Source: Deltaproteobacteria bacterium
GTDB lineage: Bacteria > Myxococcota_A > UBA796 > UBA2385
Length of the DNA stretch: 64,000 nucleotides
Direction: 5' to 3'
Assembly: GCA_018401435.1 (NCBI GenBank)
Contig: JAGYJW010000014.1
Span: forward strand, 1 to 64,000
Position 1 is the first letter of the stretch; each line of letters begins with the position of its first letter. Position numbers and translations under genes: made by a program. Below, piece by piece: positions 1 through 8,973 of this stretch. The notes under the pieces are model-generated. The model was given only the letters and a program-made list of their open reading frames with translations. It did not search any database and was not told where the DNA came from.

Positions 1-1304
1 CCCGCCATCGGGATGACCAGCTCCATGCCCACGACGATCTTGTTGGCGTTGCTGATGCGGTTGAAGCGCTGGATGTCGTCCACGGTGACGCCATGTCGGG
101 CCGCGATCACGCCCAGCGTGTCTCCGCGCTGCACCTTGTAGCGCCGGTAGGACAGGCGCTCGCTCGGCGGCACCTTGTCCAGGGCGGCCAGGAAGGTCTC
201 GCCTTTGTCCACCGGCACGCGGATCAGGTACTTGTCGCCATCGGGGGGCAAGGACCAGCGCCGCAGGTGGGGGTTGAGCTCCTGGAAGTCCTCCTGGCTG
301 AGTCCCGCACAGCGGGCGAGCACGTCGATGCCGACATTGGGGCCCACCTCGACGGTGTCATAGGCCATGCGGTCCTGGTACTCGATGCCCGTGAAGCCAT
401 AGCGTTCGGGGTGCTTGCCGATGATGGCGGCTGCGATCAGCTTGGGGACGTAGTTGTCGGTCTCTTCGGGGAAGGCGTTGTTCTTCACCAGGGTCCAGAA
501 GTCCTTGGTGCCGTGCCGGTCCACGGCGCGCTGCACACGGCTGGGCCCGCCGTTGTAGGCGGCCCAGGCCAGGTACCAGTGGCCGAACTTCTTGTTGAGG
601 TAGCCCAGGAAGCGGATGGCGGCCTCGGTGGACATCTCCGGGTCGCGGCGGTCGTCCACCCACCAGTCCACCCGCATGCCCCACTCCGTGGCGGTGGGGG
701 TGATGAACTGCCACAGGCCGACGGCGGCCGCGCGGCTATAGGCGTGGGTGGCATAGCCGGACTCGATCATGGACAGGTAGACCAGATCGCGGGGCATGCC
801 GGCCGCGTCGAGCTTCTCGTACATCATGGGACGGTAGCGGGTGGAGCGCTCCAGCCAGCGGCTGTAGTATTTGCGGCCCGACCCGGTGAAGTACTTCATC
901 CACCGGATGACGTCGTCGTTGACCACCACGGGGATGTCGAATTCCGAGGGGTCGATGCTGCGAAGGTGCAGCGGGTCGGCGTCGGTGGCCCCCACCGGGT
1001 CCTTGTAGAAGTCCACCGTGCCATCGCCGCTGCGCAGGCTGCCGATCAGGAATTCCCGCTCGGCGCTGCGCTCATCGTCCAGCTCTTCGCTGGGGGCGAC
1101 GGCCTCGTCGGCCGGCACCGTGCCCTCGATCTGCTCGATATAATTCCAGAGGGACCCGTCCACAGGTTCGAGGGCGGGGGCGTCGGCGGCCTGCACCTCG
1201 GCCTCGGCCTGGGCCTTGGCGGCCTTGTCCCGCTTCAACAAGCCCTTGGCTGCGAGGGCAGGGGAGGGGAAGGCCAGCGCGAAGAGCAGCAGGGAGGCAC
1301 GCAT
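1..1304 (-). CDS. mltD: Membrane-bound lytic murein transglycosylase D-like, LysM (3' end outside window)
   Basis: The protein would cleave the peptidoglycan glycan strand in the periplasm, giving 1,6-anhydro-muropeptides. The visible 434 residues have a signal peptide (residues 1-18, ending SPALA), an acidic linker, and an SLT domain whose catalytic Glu lies in LSMIESGYATHAYSRAAAVG near residue 181, followed by GLWQF. A LysM domain starts near residue 390 (YKVQRGDTLGVIAARHGV) and runs off the left edge. MltD proteins usually carry one or more C-terminal LysM units, so little may be missing. The ATG at 1304 is chosen because it begins the signal peptide. It lies 57 bases downstream of thiE on the same strand and may be co-transcribed with it. 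Confidence 0.9.
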   Translation of the reverse strand, partial: MRASLLLFALAFPSPALAAKGLLKRDKAAKAQAEAEVQAADAPALEPVDGSLWNYIEQIEGTVPADEAVAPSEELDDERSAEREFLIGSLRSGDGTVDFYKDPVGATDADPLHLRSIDPSEFDIPVVVNDDVIRWMKYFTGSGRKYYSRWLERSTRYRPMMYEKLDAAGMPRDLVYLSMIESGYATHAYSRAAAVGLWQFITPTATEWGMRVDWWVDDRRDPEMSTEAAIRFLGYLNKKFGHWYLAWAAYNGGPSRVQRAVDRHGTKDFWTLVKNNAFPEETDNYVPKLIAAAIIGKHPERYGFTGIEYQDRMAYDTVEVGPNVGIDVLARCAGLSQEDFQELNPHLRRWSLPPDGDKYLIRVPVDKGETFLAALDKVPPSERLSYRRYKVQRGDTLGVIAARHGVTVDDIQRFNRISNANKIVVGMELVIPMA

Positions 1305-1361
1305 GATCGGAGCCCTCGGTGGGTTTCTCTTGACATGAGTAGTCCGCGGCTGGGTCTTTCG

Positions 1362-2000
1362 TCAAGGGCGGCCGGGTGCAGCGCCACCGTCGGGTACCGG
1401 GCCGACCGGGTGCATGAGCGCGGCCAAGGCGGCCGCCGGGTCTGGGGCCAGCCAGAGGCCCGCACCCACCGCCCAGCCCGCCACCCCGCACCTTTGCACG
1501 GCGGGCAGGCGATCCACCGTGATGCCGCCGATGGCGACCACGGGCTGGCGGGCCAGGCCCACCGCCTCGGCCAGGCCCTGCAGCCCACGCGGGGCGTAGC
1601 CGGTGTCCTTGGTCTCTGTGCCAAAGACCGGCCCGAAGCCCAGGTAGTCCACGTCCCGCGCGGCCAGGACCTGTGCTGGATCATGGGTGCTGAGGCCGAT
1701 CAGGCAGCCGGGCCCCAAGCGGCGGCGCGCCCGGGCCGGGGGGCCATCGTCCTGTCCCAGGTGCAGACCGTGGGCCCGCACCCGGCTGGCCACGGCGAGG
1801 TTGTCGTTGACGATCAGGCGGGCGCCCGTCTGCAGGGCCGCCTGCATCAACGCGCTGGCCATCTGCAGAAGCTCTGCTTCGGTGGCTCCCTTCGCACGCA
1901 ACTGTACGACGCCAACGCCCGCAAATATCAGGTGGCGCCCCAGAACCACCGGGTCACCAAAGCTTGCGTCTGCCATGCCATAGAGTCCATTGGGCAACAT
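1362..2000 (-). CDS. thiE: Thiamine-phosphate synthase ThiE
   Basis: ThiE couples HMP-pyrophosphate with the carboxylated thiazole phosphate to make thiamine phosphate. The 212-residue TIM-barrel protein shows family motifs in order: LRAKGATEAEL (pyrophosphate side), ARLIVNDNLAVA, HGLHLGQDDGP, LIGLSTHD, DYLGFGPVFGTETKD and VVAIGGIT. The open frame continues upstream, but ATG 2000 is preferred: AAAGGAAG precedes it at good spacing and family proteins start at this point. No TPP riboswitch is visible in the 113 bases upstream. It may be an orphan thi gene, since no other thiamine gene is nearby. It diverges from the response regulator gene at 2114. Confidence 0.88.
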   Translation of the reverse strand: MLPNGLYGMADASFGDPVVLGRHLIFAGVGVVQLRAKGATEAELLQMASALMQAALQTGARLIVNDNLAVASRVRAHGLHLGQDDGPPARARRRLGPGCLIGLSTHDPAQVLAARDVDYLGFGPVFGTETKDTGYAPRGLQGLAEAVGLARQPVVAIGGITVDRLPAVQRCGVAGWAVGAGLWLAPDPAAALAALMHPVGPVPDGGAAPGRP

Positions 2001-2113
2001 GTTCTTCCTTTCGAATACGGTATTTCGTCCGATATGGGCGAGGCGGTAATGGCGTTGAAATGGCGAAGACCGACGGTGCCAATATAGGGGCCGCGCGGTG
2101 TGAAGAGGTTTGT
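2001..2113. promoter_or_regulatory. Divergent intergenic region thiE / response regulator
   Basis: These 113 bases are less GC-rich than the flanking genes and must hold the start signals for both directions. On the plus strand TTGAAA at 2055-2060 and AATATA at 2081-2086 resemble sigma70 boxes, but the 20-base spacer is long. No convincing box pair was found for thiE. Shine-Dalgarno-like sequences for both genes flank the region. Confidence 0.3.
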
Positions 2114-4022
2114 ATGGAACGGCGGCCCTTGCGATTGCTGGTGCTCGAGCCGGACGCGCGTCTGGCGGCCTTGCTGCGTTCAACGCTGGAGCCCGAAGGC
2201 TTCGAGGTCACCGTCGCCGCAAGCCTCGCCCAGATGCGCTCCTTGCCGGCTGCCCTCGCATCGGATGTGGTGCTGGTGGACGAGGTGTTGGCGGCCTCCG
2301 ATGGGGCGGCGGGGCTGCGCAGCCTCCTGCCGGACGTGCGGCCACCTGCTGCTCAGCGGCGGTTCGGGTGGCAGGCCGGATGCCTGGTGCCTGATGCACG
2401 ATCTCGGTGCGCCGCCTTCCTCTGCGCAAGCCTTACTCGCTATTGGATCTTCCAACGGTGGTGCGTCGCCACGCGCCCCTTCCGGCCGAGTCCTCTGCCA
2501 GCCTCGCGCCTGCCAACGGGGGGGCGCACTGGCCGGTTGGCTGGCGGGGGCCAGCAGCCCCGCCGACGAGCAGTCCGGCGGCCCGCAACGCGCTGCTGTT
2601 GGGCCGCTTGTGGTCGCGGCGCTCCAGCGGGCGGCTGAGCCTCAGCCGGGCCGGACGCGCGGGCGATGGCATCGCCTTGTCCGTGGGCGGCGTCGAAGGC
2701 GCAGAGGCCTGGGAGCTGGTGCGCGCCGCACTAGCGGGCGAAGGCGCCCTGGTATTTGAGAGCGGCGGCTCGGTGGCGGGCGGTGACTGGGTGGGGCTCG
2801 GGGCCGCGCTGTTGGCCGGCATGACGCCCGATGGCCGGCGCCTGTCCGGCCACCGACTCGACGCCTTGCACCGCCGCTGTGACTCCTCCGCCCTGCTGGT
2901 CCTGCCCCTGCCCGCGGCCCTTCGCCGGCTGGTGGAGGCTGCGAATGCCTATACGCCCCTCGGCGTGCTGGAGCGGCAGCAGGGCCTGGGGCCTGAAGAT
3001 GTGAGCGACGGCCTGGCCCGCCTGCTCGGGCTGGGCCTCATCGCCTTCCAGCAGCCCATTCCCCGTCCCACGGCGCAGTCCGCCCTGCCAGCTCCAGCGC
3101 CTGTGGCGGCCCCCCGGGCGCCGGAGCGGCTGGACAGCGACGCGCCCACCTTGACCGGCGCCAGCCCGCGCGCTGACGCTGGGCTGCGCTCTGACGCTGG
3201 GCTGCGCTCTGACGCTGGCCGCGCGCTGCCGCCGGGCTGCGCTCTGACGCTGGGCTGCGTGCTGCTGCTGGGCTGCCGTCGGCTTCGGGGGGCGGGCGGC
3301 CAGTCGCCCAAAGCCGCAGCCCGGACTCCACCGACTCCGACATCTCCCGGGCCAGCACCAGCTTGCGCCGGGGCAACACCGCGGTCCGCGCAGAGACCCT
3401 TCGGCGCCTTCAGGTCGAAAAGTCACGCCTGGTTGGCGTCTCGGGCTGGGTGGTGCTGGGGATCCCCGAGAACTCGCCCCCAGACCTCATCGCCCAGGCC
3501 GGCAGCCGCATGCGCCGTCGCTACCGGCACCTCGCCGCGCGACCGGATCTCGACCCCGAGTGCCGCCAGATCGCCCGGGAGATCGAGGGCATGGTGGACC
3601 GCGCTGAAGCGCTGCTCAGCCAGGGCGGCAGCGACTCGCTGCAAGGAGCGGGCGAGAGCCTGCTCGAGATCGGCAAGCGGCTGATCGCGGCCCGGGACTG
3701 GGTGCGGGCCGATCGCGCGCTGGCCCGGGCGGCCGAGCAGTCCTTGTCCAACCCCGAGGTGCTGGCCAATCACGGCTGGGCCCGCCTGAACAACCCCGAG
3801 CGGCCCGAGGCCGAGCGCCGATTGGAGGGCCGGGACCTGCTGCTGCTCACCGAACAGCTCGATCCCCGCTGCCTGACGGGCCAGCTCTACCTGGCTCGCT
3901 ACTACGTGATGTGCGGCGATGCCAAGCGGGCGCTCATGCGGGCCGACCGGGCCCTGCGCATCGCGCCTGGCGACCCCGAGGCCCAGCTGCTGGTGCAGGA
4001 GTGCCGCAGCCTCGTCGGCTGA
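2114..4022 (+). pseudogene. Response regulator with PATAN/DUF4388-like, J-like and TPR regions (three apparent frameshifts)
   Basis: This is one gene spread over three frames. Frame 2 from ATG 2114 (GAAGAGG upstream) gives a receiver domain start, RPLRLLVLEPDARL and VVLVDEVLAA. Near 2340 the sense passes to frame 3 (HLLLSGGS), then near 2410-2420 to frame 1, where LRKPYSLLDLPTVVRR is a typical receiver C-terminus with its Lys-Pro. A PATAN/DUF4388-like segment follows (ALLLGRLWSRRSSGRLSLS). Inside an 18-base repeat near 3220-3235 the sense moves back to frame 3. The tail has a J-domain-like helix pair (LGIPENSPPDLI, with ARPD in place of HPD) and TPR-like helices to the TGA at 4022. Combined length would be about 635 residues. 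Real decay and sequencing error cannot be told apart here, but GC3 and the domain order look undecayed. Confidence 0.6.
3175..3265. repeat. 18-base coding minisatellite in response regulator linker
   Basis: The unit GACGCTGGGCTGCGCTCT is repeated exactly at 3175-3192 and 3193-3210. It then degenerates through 3265, with GCTGCTGCTGGGCTG variants. In the sense frame it encodes DAGLRS. One apparent frameshift of the host gene falls inside the degenerate part. Confidence 0.8.
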
Positions 4023-4050
4023 GGCCCCCGGCGGCCGTCCCAGCCCGCCC

Positions 4051-5457
4051 TCAGTAGGGCTCGCCGTCGTCAAAGCCGGGCTCGTCCATGGGCAGATCGT
4101 CGGGCAGCATCGGGTCGCCGTCGAGACCGTCGGGGCCGTTGGGATCGATGAAGTCTTCGAAGGGTTCGCCGGGGCCCATGCCGGGCGGCACGCGCAGGTT
4201 GCGGCCATTGCCCGCGGGGCCCATGAAGCCGGGCGGTGCGGGGCCCTCGTCCATGACCTCGTCGAAATCTTCGCCTTCGTCCTGAGCTTTGCGCTCCTGG
4301 CGCAGGCGGTCCCGGCGCTCGCGGATGCGTTCGAGGCGCTTCTTGCGGCGCTCCTCGCGATCCTCGTCGCTGGCGATGCCCACGGCGTTGGGCCGCTCGC
4401 CGCCCGACAGGCTGGCGCCCACCTGGACGTCTTCTTCGCCCCCATCGTCCATGGAGGTGGTCGCCCGCGGGCTGCGCCGCGACGCCGACTTCTGGGTGCC
4501 AGCGGCGTTGCGGTCGGCATTGCAGGTGGGCCGAGCCACCACGCCGGTGCAGATGAGGTGGTAGACGCCCTGGCTGTCCCGGGCGTCCTTCAGGTCGGGG
4601 GAGAACTTGGCGAACTGGTCCAGGGTGGCGTCCAGCTCGAGCTTGACCTCGACCCGCACCCGCCAGCGGCTCATGTCCTGCTTGTTGAGGGTCGCGTAGC
4701 CCGAGAAGGTGGCATCCAGCAGGTCGCCATTCAACACGCCCTTTGCGATCTCGGCCTTGCCATTGGCGATGTTGATGTCGAAGGCGGCCTCGGTGAACTT
4801 CATGGGCGTCAGGTCGATGCCCATCATGCGGGCAGACCGGATGGCGAAGCTGTCGATGGAGAGGTGGAGTTCTCCGGTGCTCTCGCGCAGGGCCTCGTCC
4901 TTGATGTCCATGTCCCCCCGCAGGGCCATGGCCCCGACGGCGTCCACACTCCAGCTGTCGCCGCCGATGGGCAGCATCGCGAGATTGAGGTCCTCGCCGT
5001 CAAACTCGATGTGACGGCTGCTGCTGCCCAGCCCGAATTCGCCGGCGAGCTTTCCGCCCATCAGCCCCGCGTCGAAGACCACGGTGCGCTTGCCGGTGAT
5101 CAGGGGCAACAAGGCCAAGCGGGCCCGCGCGTGCTCCAGGGTGATCAGCGGCGAGGCCGTCTGGCTGACCGCGCCGTCGTCGGGCTCCTCGTCGGTGGCG
5201 TTGGCCCCCCGGCGCAGCCGCCGCGTGCGCTTGGGCTTCTCGACCTTGAAGAGGGTGACGTCCTCGAGCGCGACGCCGGTGAGGCGCCAGGGGCTCGCGG
5301 CCGTCGATTCCAGGGCCCAGCCGCCCTCCGACGCCTCTTGAACCGCGAAGCTCAGGCGCTCCAGCAGGGCCTTCTCGGGGAAGTGCAGGTGCATGGCCAC
5401 CACAAAGACCACGAGGCCCCAGAGGCTGCTGCCCAGGATGAAGATCAGGGTGCGCAT
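4051..5457 (-). CDS. gspN: Type II secretion system protein GspN
   Basis: GspN is an inner-membrane accessory component of the T2SS. It has one N-terminal transmembrane helix (about residues 3-22, LIFILGSSLWGLVVFVVAMH) and a periplasmic AsmA-like beta-rich domain, with LLALLP-type features such as ARLALLPLITGKRTVVFDAGL. At 468 residues it is much longer than the usual 250-320. The extra length is a C-terminal tail of about 150 residues, first Arg/Lys/Glu rich (REERRKKRLERIRERRDRLR) and then acidic, Pro/Gly and Met rich. It is the last gene of the gsp operon, and its ATG overlaps the gspM stop by one base. The function of the tail is unknown. Confidence 0.85.
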   Translation of the reverse strand: MRTLIFILGSSLWGLVVFVVAMHLHFPEKALLERLSFAVQEASEGGWALESTAASPWRLTGVALEDVTLFKVEKPKRTRRLRRGANATDEEPDDGAVSQTASPLITLEHARARLALLPLITGKRTVVFDAGLMGGKLAGEFGLGSSSRHIEFDGEDLNLAMLPIGGDSWSVDAVGAMALRGDMDIKDEALRESTGELHLSIDSFAIRSARMMGIDLTPMKFTEAAFDINIANGKAEIAKGVLNGDLLDATFSGYATLNKQDMSRWRVRVEVKLELDATLDQFAKFSPDLKDARDSQGVYHLICTGVVARPTCNADRNAAGTQKSASRRSPRATTSMDDGGEEDVQVGASLSGGERPNAVGIASDEDREERRKKRLERIRERRDRLRQERKAQDEGEDFDEVMDEGPAPPGFMGPAGNGRNLRVPPGMGPGEPFEDFIDPNGPDGLDGDPMLPDDLPMDEPGFDDGEPY

Positions 5458-6059
5458 CAGCCCTCCTCTCCGGCGTCGGCGTCTTCGATCAGCCGGTAGG
5501 CCGAGACATCCATCTCGACGCTCAGGCTGCTGACCTCACCCCGCTTGCGGGTCTTGACCTTGAAGGTCTTGATGCGCAGCGGGTATCCGGTGCCTTCAAC
5601 CTCGTAGAGGAAGTCGGTCATCTCGGGCAGGGTGAGGGAATTGAGGGAGACGCTGTAGAGGCGCTCCTCGATGTTGCCGCTGCTGGCGCTGGACTTCTCG
5701 CGCACCGAATCCAGGCGGTCGCCCACGCTGGCGTTGCGCGCGGCCTGCTCCATGAAGCTGCTGAGGTCGGTGCCCGCGAACTTCTTGAGCTGCTCTTCGA
5801 TGGCGGCGGCCTCGCCCTCGGCGGTGGCCTGCTGGGCGGCCATGGCCTGCACCCGGGTCAGCGTCAGCTCGCGATCCCGAAGCCGGCTGTCCAGGCTGGA
5901 GATGGTGCTGCTCATGGCCCAGATGCTGCCGCCCACCAATAGCAGGGCCCCAAAGGCCACCAGGCCCAGCAGCAGGCTGCGGTCCCGGGGGGTCATGTCG
6001 GCGAGCAGGTCCTGGACCCGGTCGATGACGCCGCGAATGCGGGTGCTCAGGTTGGACAT
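5457..6059 (-). CDS. gspM: Type II secretion system protein GspM
   Basis: GspM is a bitopic inner-membrane protein that binds GspL and stabilises the platform. At 200 residues it has the family architecture: a short cytoplasmic N-terminus ending in TPRDRSLLLGL, one transmembrane helix (about residues 28-50), a coiled-coil stretch (SSLDSRLRDRELTLTRVQAM) and a C-terminal ferredoxin-like domain (FLYEVEGTGYPLRIKTFKV). It lies one base downstream of gspL. Sequence identity in this family is low, so the call rests on architecture and on position between gspL and gspN. Confidence 0.87.
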   Translation of the reverse strand: MSNLSTRIRGVIDRVQDLLADMTPRDRSLLLGLVAFGALLLVGGSIWAMSSTISSLDSRLRDRELTLTRVQAMAAQQATAEGEAAAIEEQLKKFAGTDLSSFMEQAARNASVGDRLDSVREKSSASSGNIEERLYSVSLNSLTLPEMTDFLYEVEGTGYPLRIKTFKVKTRKRGEVSSLSVEMDVSAYRLIEDADAGEEG

Positions 6060-6060
6060 C

Positions 6061-7701
6061 TCAGCCCTCGTCCGTCATTCCACCCTCGGTCTCGAGGGGG
6101 ATGGTGATGGTGAAGCGGACCTTGTCGCGCTTCTTCTGCTCGTCGCCCTTCTGGGCCTGCTTCAACTGCTTGGATTGCTTGAGCGACGATTCGATGGTGG
6201 CGGCGGCTTCAAAGCCGCTGGTCTCGGCCTTGATCACGATATTCGTGGGCGAGATGCTCAGCTCTTGCACGTCGATGGGGGCCGCTTCCGGTGGGGGTAC
6301 GCTGGAGGAGATCTCGCTGATCATCGCCAGCGTGGGCGGCTCTTCGGCGATGATGGCCCCCAACACCTCCACCCGGGTGGTGGTCTCGGTGGTGCGCTCC
6401 TGCATGATGGCCAGGGCGGTGCTGGGCTCCTTGACCCGGTCGGCGCTGATGTCGGGGAAGCTCTCGATCACGGTCGCGCCGATGCGCTCGTTGACCGCAG
6501 CGAGCTGCGAAGACACGCTGATATAGCGCCATCCCGACCACCCCACACCCAGCAGCATCAGGGCGGCGGCGGCGATGGCCCCGGCCTTGATGAGGGTGCC
6601 CATGAAGGCCAGGTCCCCCCGGAAGGCGAACTCGCCCAGCCGGAAGTCCAGGCTGCGCCCCTTGCCCCCCGCGGCCTTGGTGGCCAGCGCATGGGCGATG
6701 GCGAAGATGGGCTCCTCGTCGGCCTGGGTGCCGGGCTCCCCCACCTGGGCGCGACGCACGGGCACGCCCAGGATGGCGGCGATCCACTCCCGCAGGCCCC
6801 CCAGCTGTGCGGTGCCGCCGGTCAATACGACGGACTGAACCTCGACCCCGTGGGCGTCTTCGAAGGCGACCAGGCTGGAGCGCACCTCGGAGAGCAGGGG
6901 GGTGAGGGCCTCGCGCAGCAGGGCGCCATCGGGCCGGCCGTGGGCGTCGGTCACCTCGTTGGTCTGGTCGTCGGCCTGAACGACCACCTCGGAGATCTCG
7001 TCGGTGGGCTCGTCGGCGTAGATGTCGGCGCGGTGCTTGCGCGCCTCTGCATCGGCGAAGTCCAGGGAGCGGGCCTTGGCCAGGGCGAGGGTGAGGTTCC
7101 GGCCGCCCAAGGCGATGGCCCGGGCCCCCACGGCGTGCCCGCCGGAGCAGAGGGTGACCAGGGTGCGGGTGTGACCGATGTCGATGACGGCCACCACCCC
7201 CGGGCCGGCCACATCGCTGAGCATGTCGGCGTCGAGCAGCAGCAGCTTGGGGTCGACGCCGATTTCGGTGAGGCCCGACAGCAGGGGCCGCAGCCGCTGC
7301 TTGGTGACCATCGCCGTCAGCACCTTGCTCACGCCGGGATCGACGCTGAGGATGCGGCTGGCCATGACCATCTTTTCAAGGTCGAAGGGGACGAGGTTCT
7401 CCACCTCGAAGGGCAGGGTCTGTTCGACCTGGGCGCGGTCGCCAAAGGGCAAGGTGACCAGGCGCACGCTGGCGTGTTCTGCCGGAAAGCCCACCGCGCT
7501 GATGCTGCGGCCCTCGGGCGGGATGCTGTCGAGCAGCGCCCGCAGGGTCTCGATGCGCGCGCCCAGATCGGGGGCCTCGTCCCCGTCCTGGGGCACGGCA
7601 GCGCTGCGGTATCCCTGGAGCTGAAAGCGCCCGAAGCCGCCCTGGAAGAGGGCGAGCTTGACCGCGTGGGTTCCAAGGTCGATGCCGATGATTCTGGCCA
7701 T
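6061..7701 (-). CDS. gspL: GspL with PilM-like actin-fold domain
   Basis: This 546-residue protein would link the GspE ATPase to the periplasm. Residues 1-350 form an actin-like domain of PilM type: phosphate-1 motif IIGIDLGTHAVKLALF, phosphate-2 motif VVAVIDIGHTRTLVTL, adenosine motif SVVLTGGTAQLGGL. One transmembrane helix lies near residue 377 (GAIAAAALMLLGVGWSGW). A periplasmic coiled region and PilN/GspL-like C-terminal domain end with IPLETEGG. Database searches may label it PilM, but its place between gspK and gspM fixes it as the T2SS platform protein. The gap to gspK is 45 bases. Confidence 0.88.
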   Translation of the reverse strand: MARIIGIDLGTHAVKLALFQGGFGRFQLQGYRSAAVPQDGDEAPDLGARIETLRALLDSIPPEGRSISAVGFPAEHASVRLVTLPFGDRAQVEQTLPFEVENLVPFDLEKMVMASRILSVDPGVSKVLTAMVTKQRLRPLLSGLTEIGVDPKLLLLDADMLSDVAGPGVVAVIDIGHTRTLVTLCSGGHAVGARAIALGGRNLTLALAKARSLDFADAEARKHRADIYADEPTDEISEVVVQADDQTNEVTDAHGRPDGALLREALTPLLSEVRSSLVAFEDAHGVEVQSVVLTGGTAQLGGLREWIAAILGVPVRRAQVGEPGTQADEEPIFAIAHALATKAAGGKGRSLDFRLGEFAFRGDLAFMGTLIKAGAIAAAALMLLGVGWSGWRYISVSSQLAAVNERIGATVIESFPDISADRVKEPSTALAIMQERTTETTTRVEVLGAIIAEEPPTLAMISEISSSVPPPEAAPIDVQELSISPTNIVIKAETSGFEAAATIESSLKQSKQLKQAQKGDEQKKRDKVRFTITIPLETEGGMTDEG

Positions 7702-7746
7702 GCTGTTCTCGGGGAAGTTTCGACGGGGGGTCGCGCTGCGGTCGCG

Positions 7747-8973
7747 TCAGTCCACGCGCCAATGAAGGAGCTGCCCGGTGCTCTTGCTCCGGAAGTCCAG
7801 GACGGCGGTGATGGTGACCGAGCTGGTGCCGACCAGGCCGGTAGAGACGATGGTGAAGGTGTTGGATTCGTTTCCGACCTTGTCGCCAAGACATTGCTGG
7901 TCCATCTCGATCCCGCAGTATTGCAGGTAGGTGTCCGCGAAGTCCTTGGCATTGTCGGGGTTGAAGCCGAAGATCATATTCTGGGAGATGGTCTGGCGGC
8001 ATTGTGCGAGCTGGGCGTCTTGCGGCCGGGGGGTCGCGCAGGCCCGCACCAGGGTCTCGACCACGGTGGGGTCGGCGGTCTGGATGTTGAGCTTGCCGCT
8101 GGGGTCGCCATAGACCGTGAGGTACTCGCCATACTTCTCGAAGACCTCGCCCTGCCAGCCCTCCACCGTGCGAATCTCTTCGATGGTGTCATAGGGGGCG
8201 TTCTTGGCGAGGTAGGGCGGGTCCTTGCGGTTGTAGAGGCTGTCCTCTTGTCCCCCCGAGCCCCCCGAGCGCATGCCATCGGGGTCGGCCCAGTCCTTGA
8301 GGTTGCCGATCAGCTCCCAGCGGTCCAGCCCGTGATCGTAGAACCACTGGTCGTTCTCCTGGCCCGACAGCAAGGCGAAGAGCTGTTGGCCCGTGCTGGA
8401 TTCGATGGCGTTGACCGAGGTGTCTGTGGCAAAGGCGTTGATGTTGATCCGGCTGTCGTGATCGAAGACCTCAACCGTGAAGTCCCCTTCGAAATCCAGG
8501 AAATTGCGGTCGGAGAAGAGGCTGGCCTCGCGGCTCTCGTCTCGGGTCTCCTCGTCCATCTCCTGGCTCAGGGTCATCAGGTCGTCGGTCTGGATGTCGC
8601 TGACATCGGTGCCGCCCAGCAACATGCGCAGCAGGCCGGTGTTGACCACCGGCAGCATCTGCCAGAGGTTGTCAGGCACCATGTCCTTGAAGTCTTCGGG
8701 GATCATCCCCGAGATCTGGCCCTGAAGCTGCTTGCTGCCGATGAGCAGCATCCGGTAGAGGTTGAAGCCGGAGCGGGCCACCCAGTAGGCCTTCACGCGG
8801 TCGCTCTGGTGGGCGGCCACCAGGAAGCGCACCCGCGACCCATAGGCCAGCTCGGTCACCACCACGGTCATGACCATCAAGGTGGTGATGACCACCAGGA
8901 TGGCGATGCCCCGCTGGCCGCGGCGGGCCTGCAGGCGGGCGTTGCCCGGTCGCAGGCTGCGGGGCCGGGTCAA
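7747..8973 (-). CDS. gspK: Type II secretion minor pseudopilin GspK
   Basis: GspK sits at the tip of the pseudopilus with GspI and GspJ. The 408 residues start with a 22-residue leader ending RRGQRG, followed by hydrophobic IAILVVITTLMVMTVVVTELA. It lacks Glu at +5, which is typical of GspK and not of other pseudopilins. A long globular domain follows, with GspK hallmarks such as VEVFDHDSRININAFA and LPVVNTGLLRMLLGG and the large alpha insertion. The ATG at 8973 overlaps the TGA of gspJ (8970-8972) once the gspJ frame is corrected. Confidence 0.9.
   Translation of the reverse strand: MTRPRSLRPGNARLQARRGQRGIAILVVITTLMVMTVVVTELAYGSRVRFLVAAHQSDRVKAYWVARSGFNLYRMLLIGSKQLQGQISGMIPEDFKDMVPDNLWQMLPVVNTGLLRMLLGGTDVSDIQTDDLMTLSQEMDEETRDESREASLFSDRNFLDFEGDFTVEVFDHDSRININAFATDTSVNAIESSTGQQLFALLSGQENDQWFYDHGLDRWELIGNLKDWADPDGMRSGGSGGQEDSLYNRKDPPYLAKNAPYDTIEEIRTVEGWQGEVFEKYGEYLTVYGDPSGKLNIQTADPTVVETLVRACATPRPQDAQLAQCRQTISQNMIFGFNPDNAKDFADTYLQYCGIEMDQQCLGDKVGNESNTFTIVSTGLVGTSSVTITAVLDFRSKSTGQLLHWRVD

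Noticed and set aside
2001-2113. TPP riboswitch upstream of thiE
   Set aside because: The conserved CUGAGA and ACC...GAUCUGG-type segments are absent.
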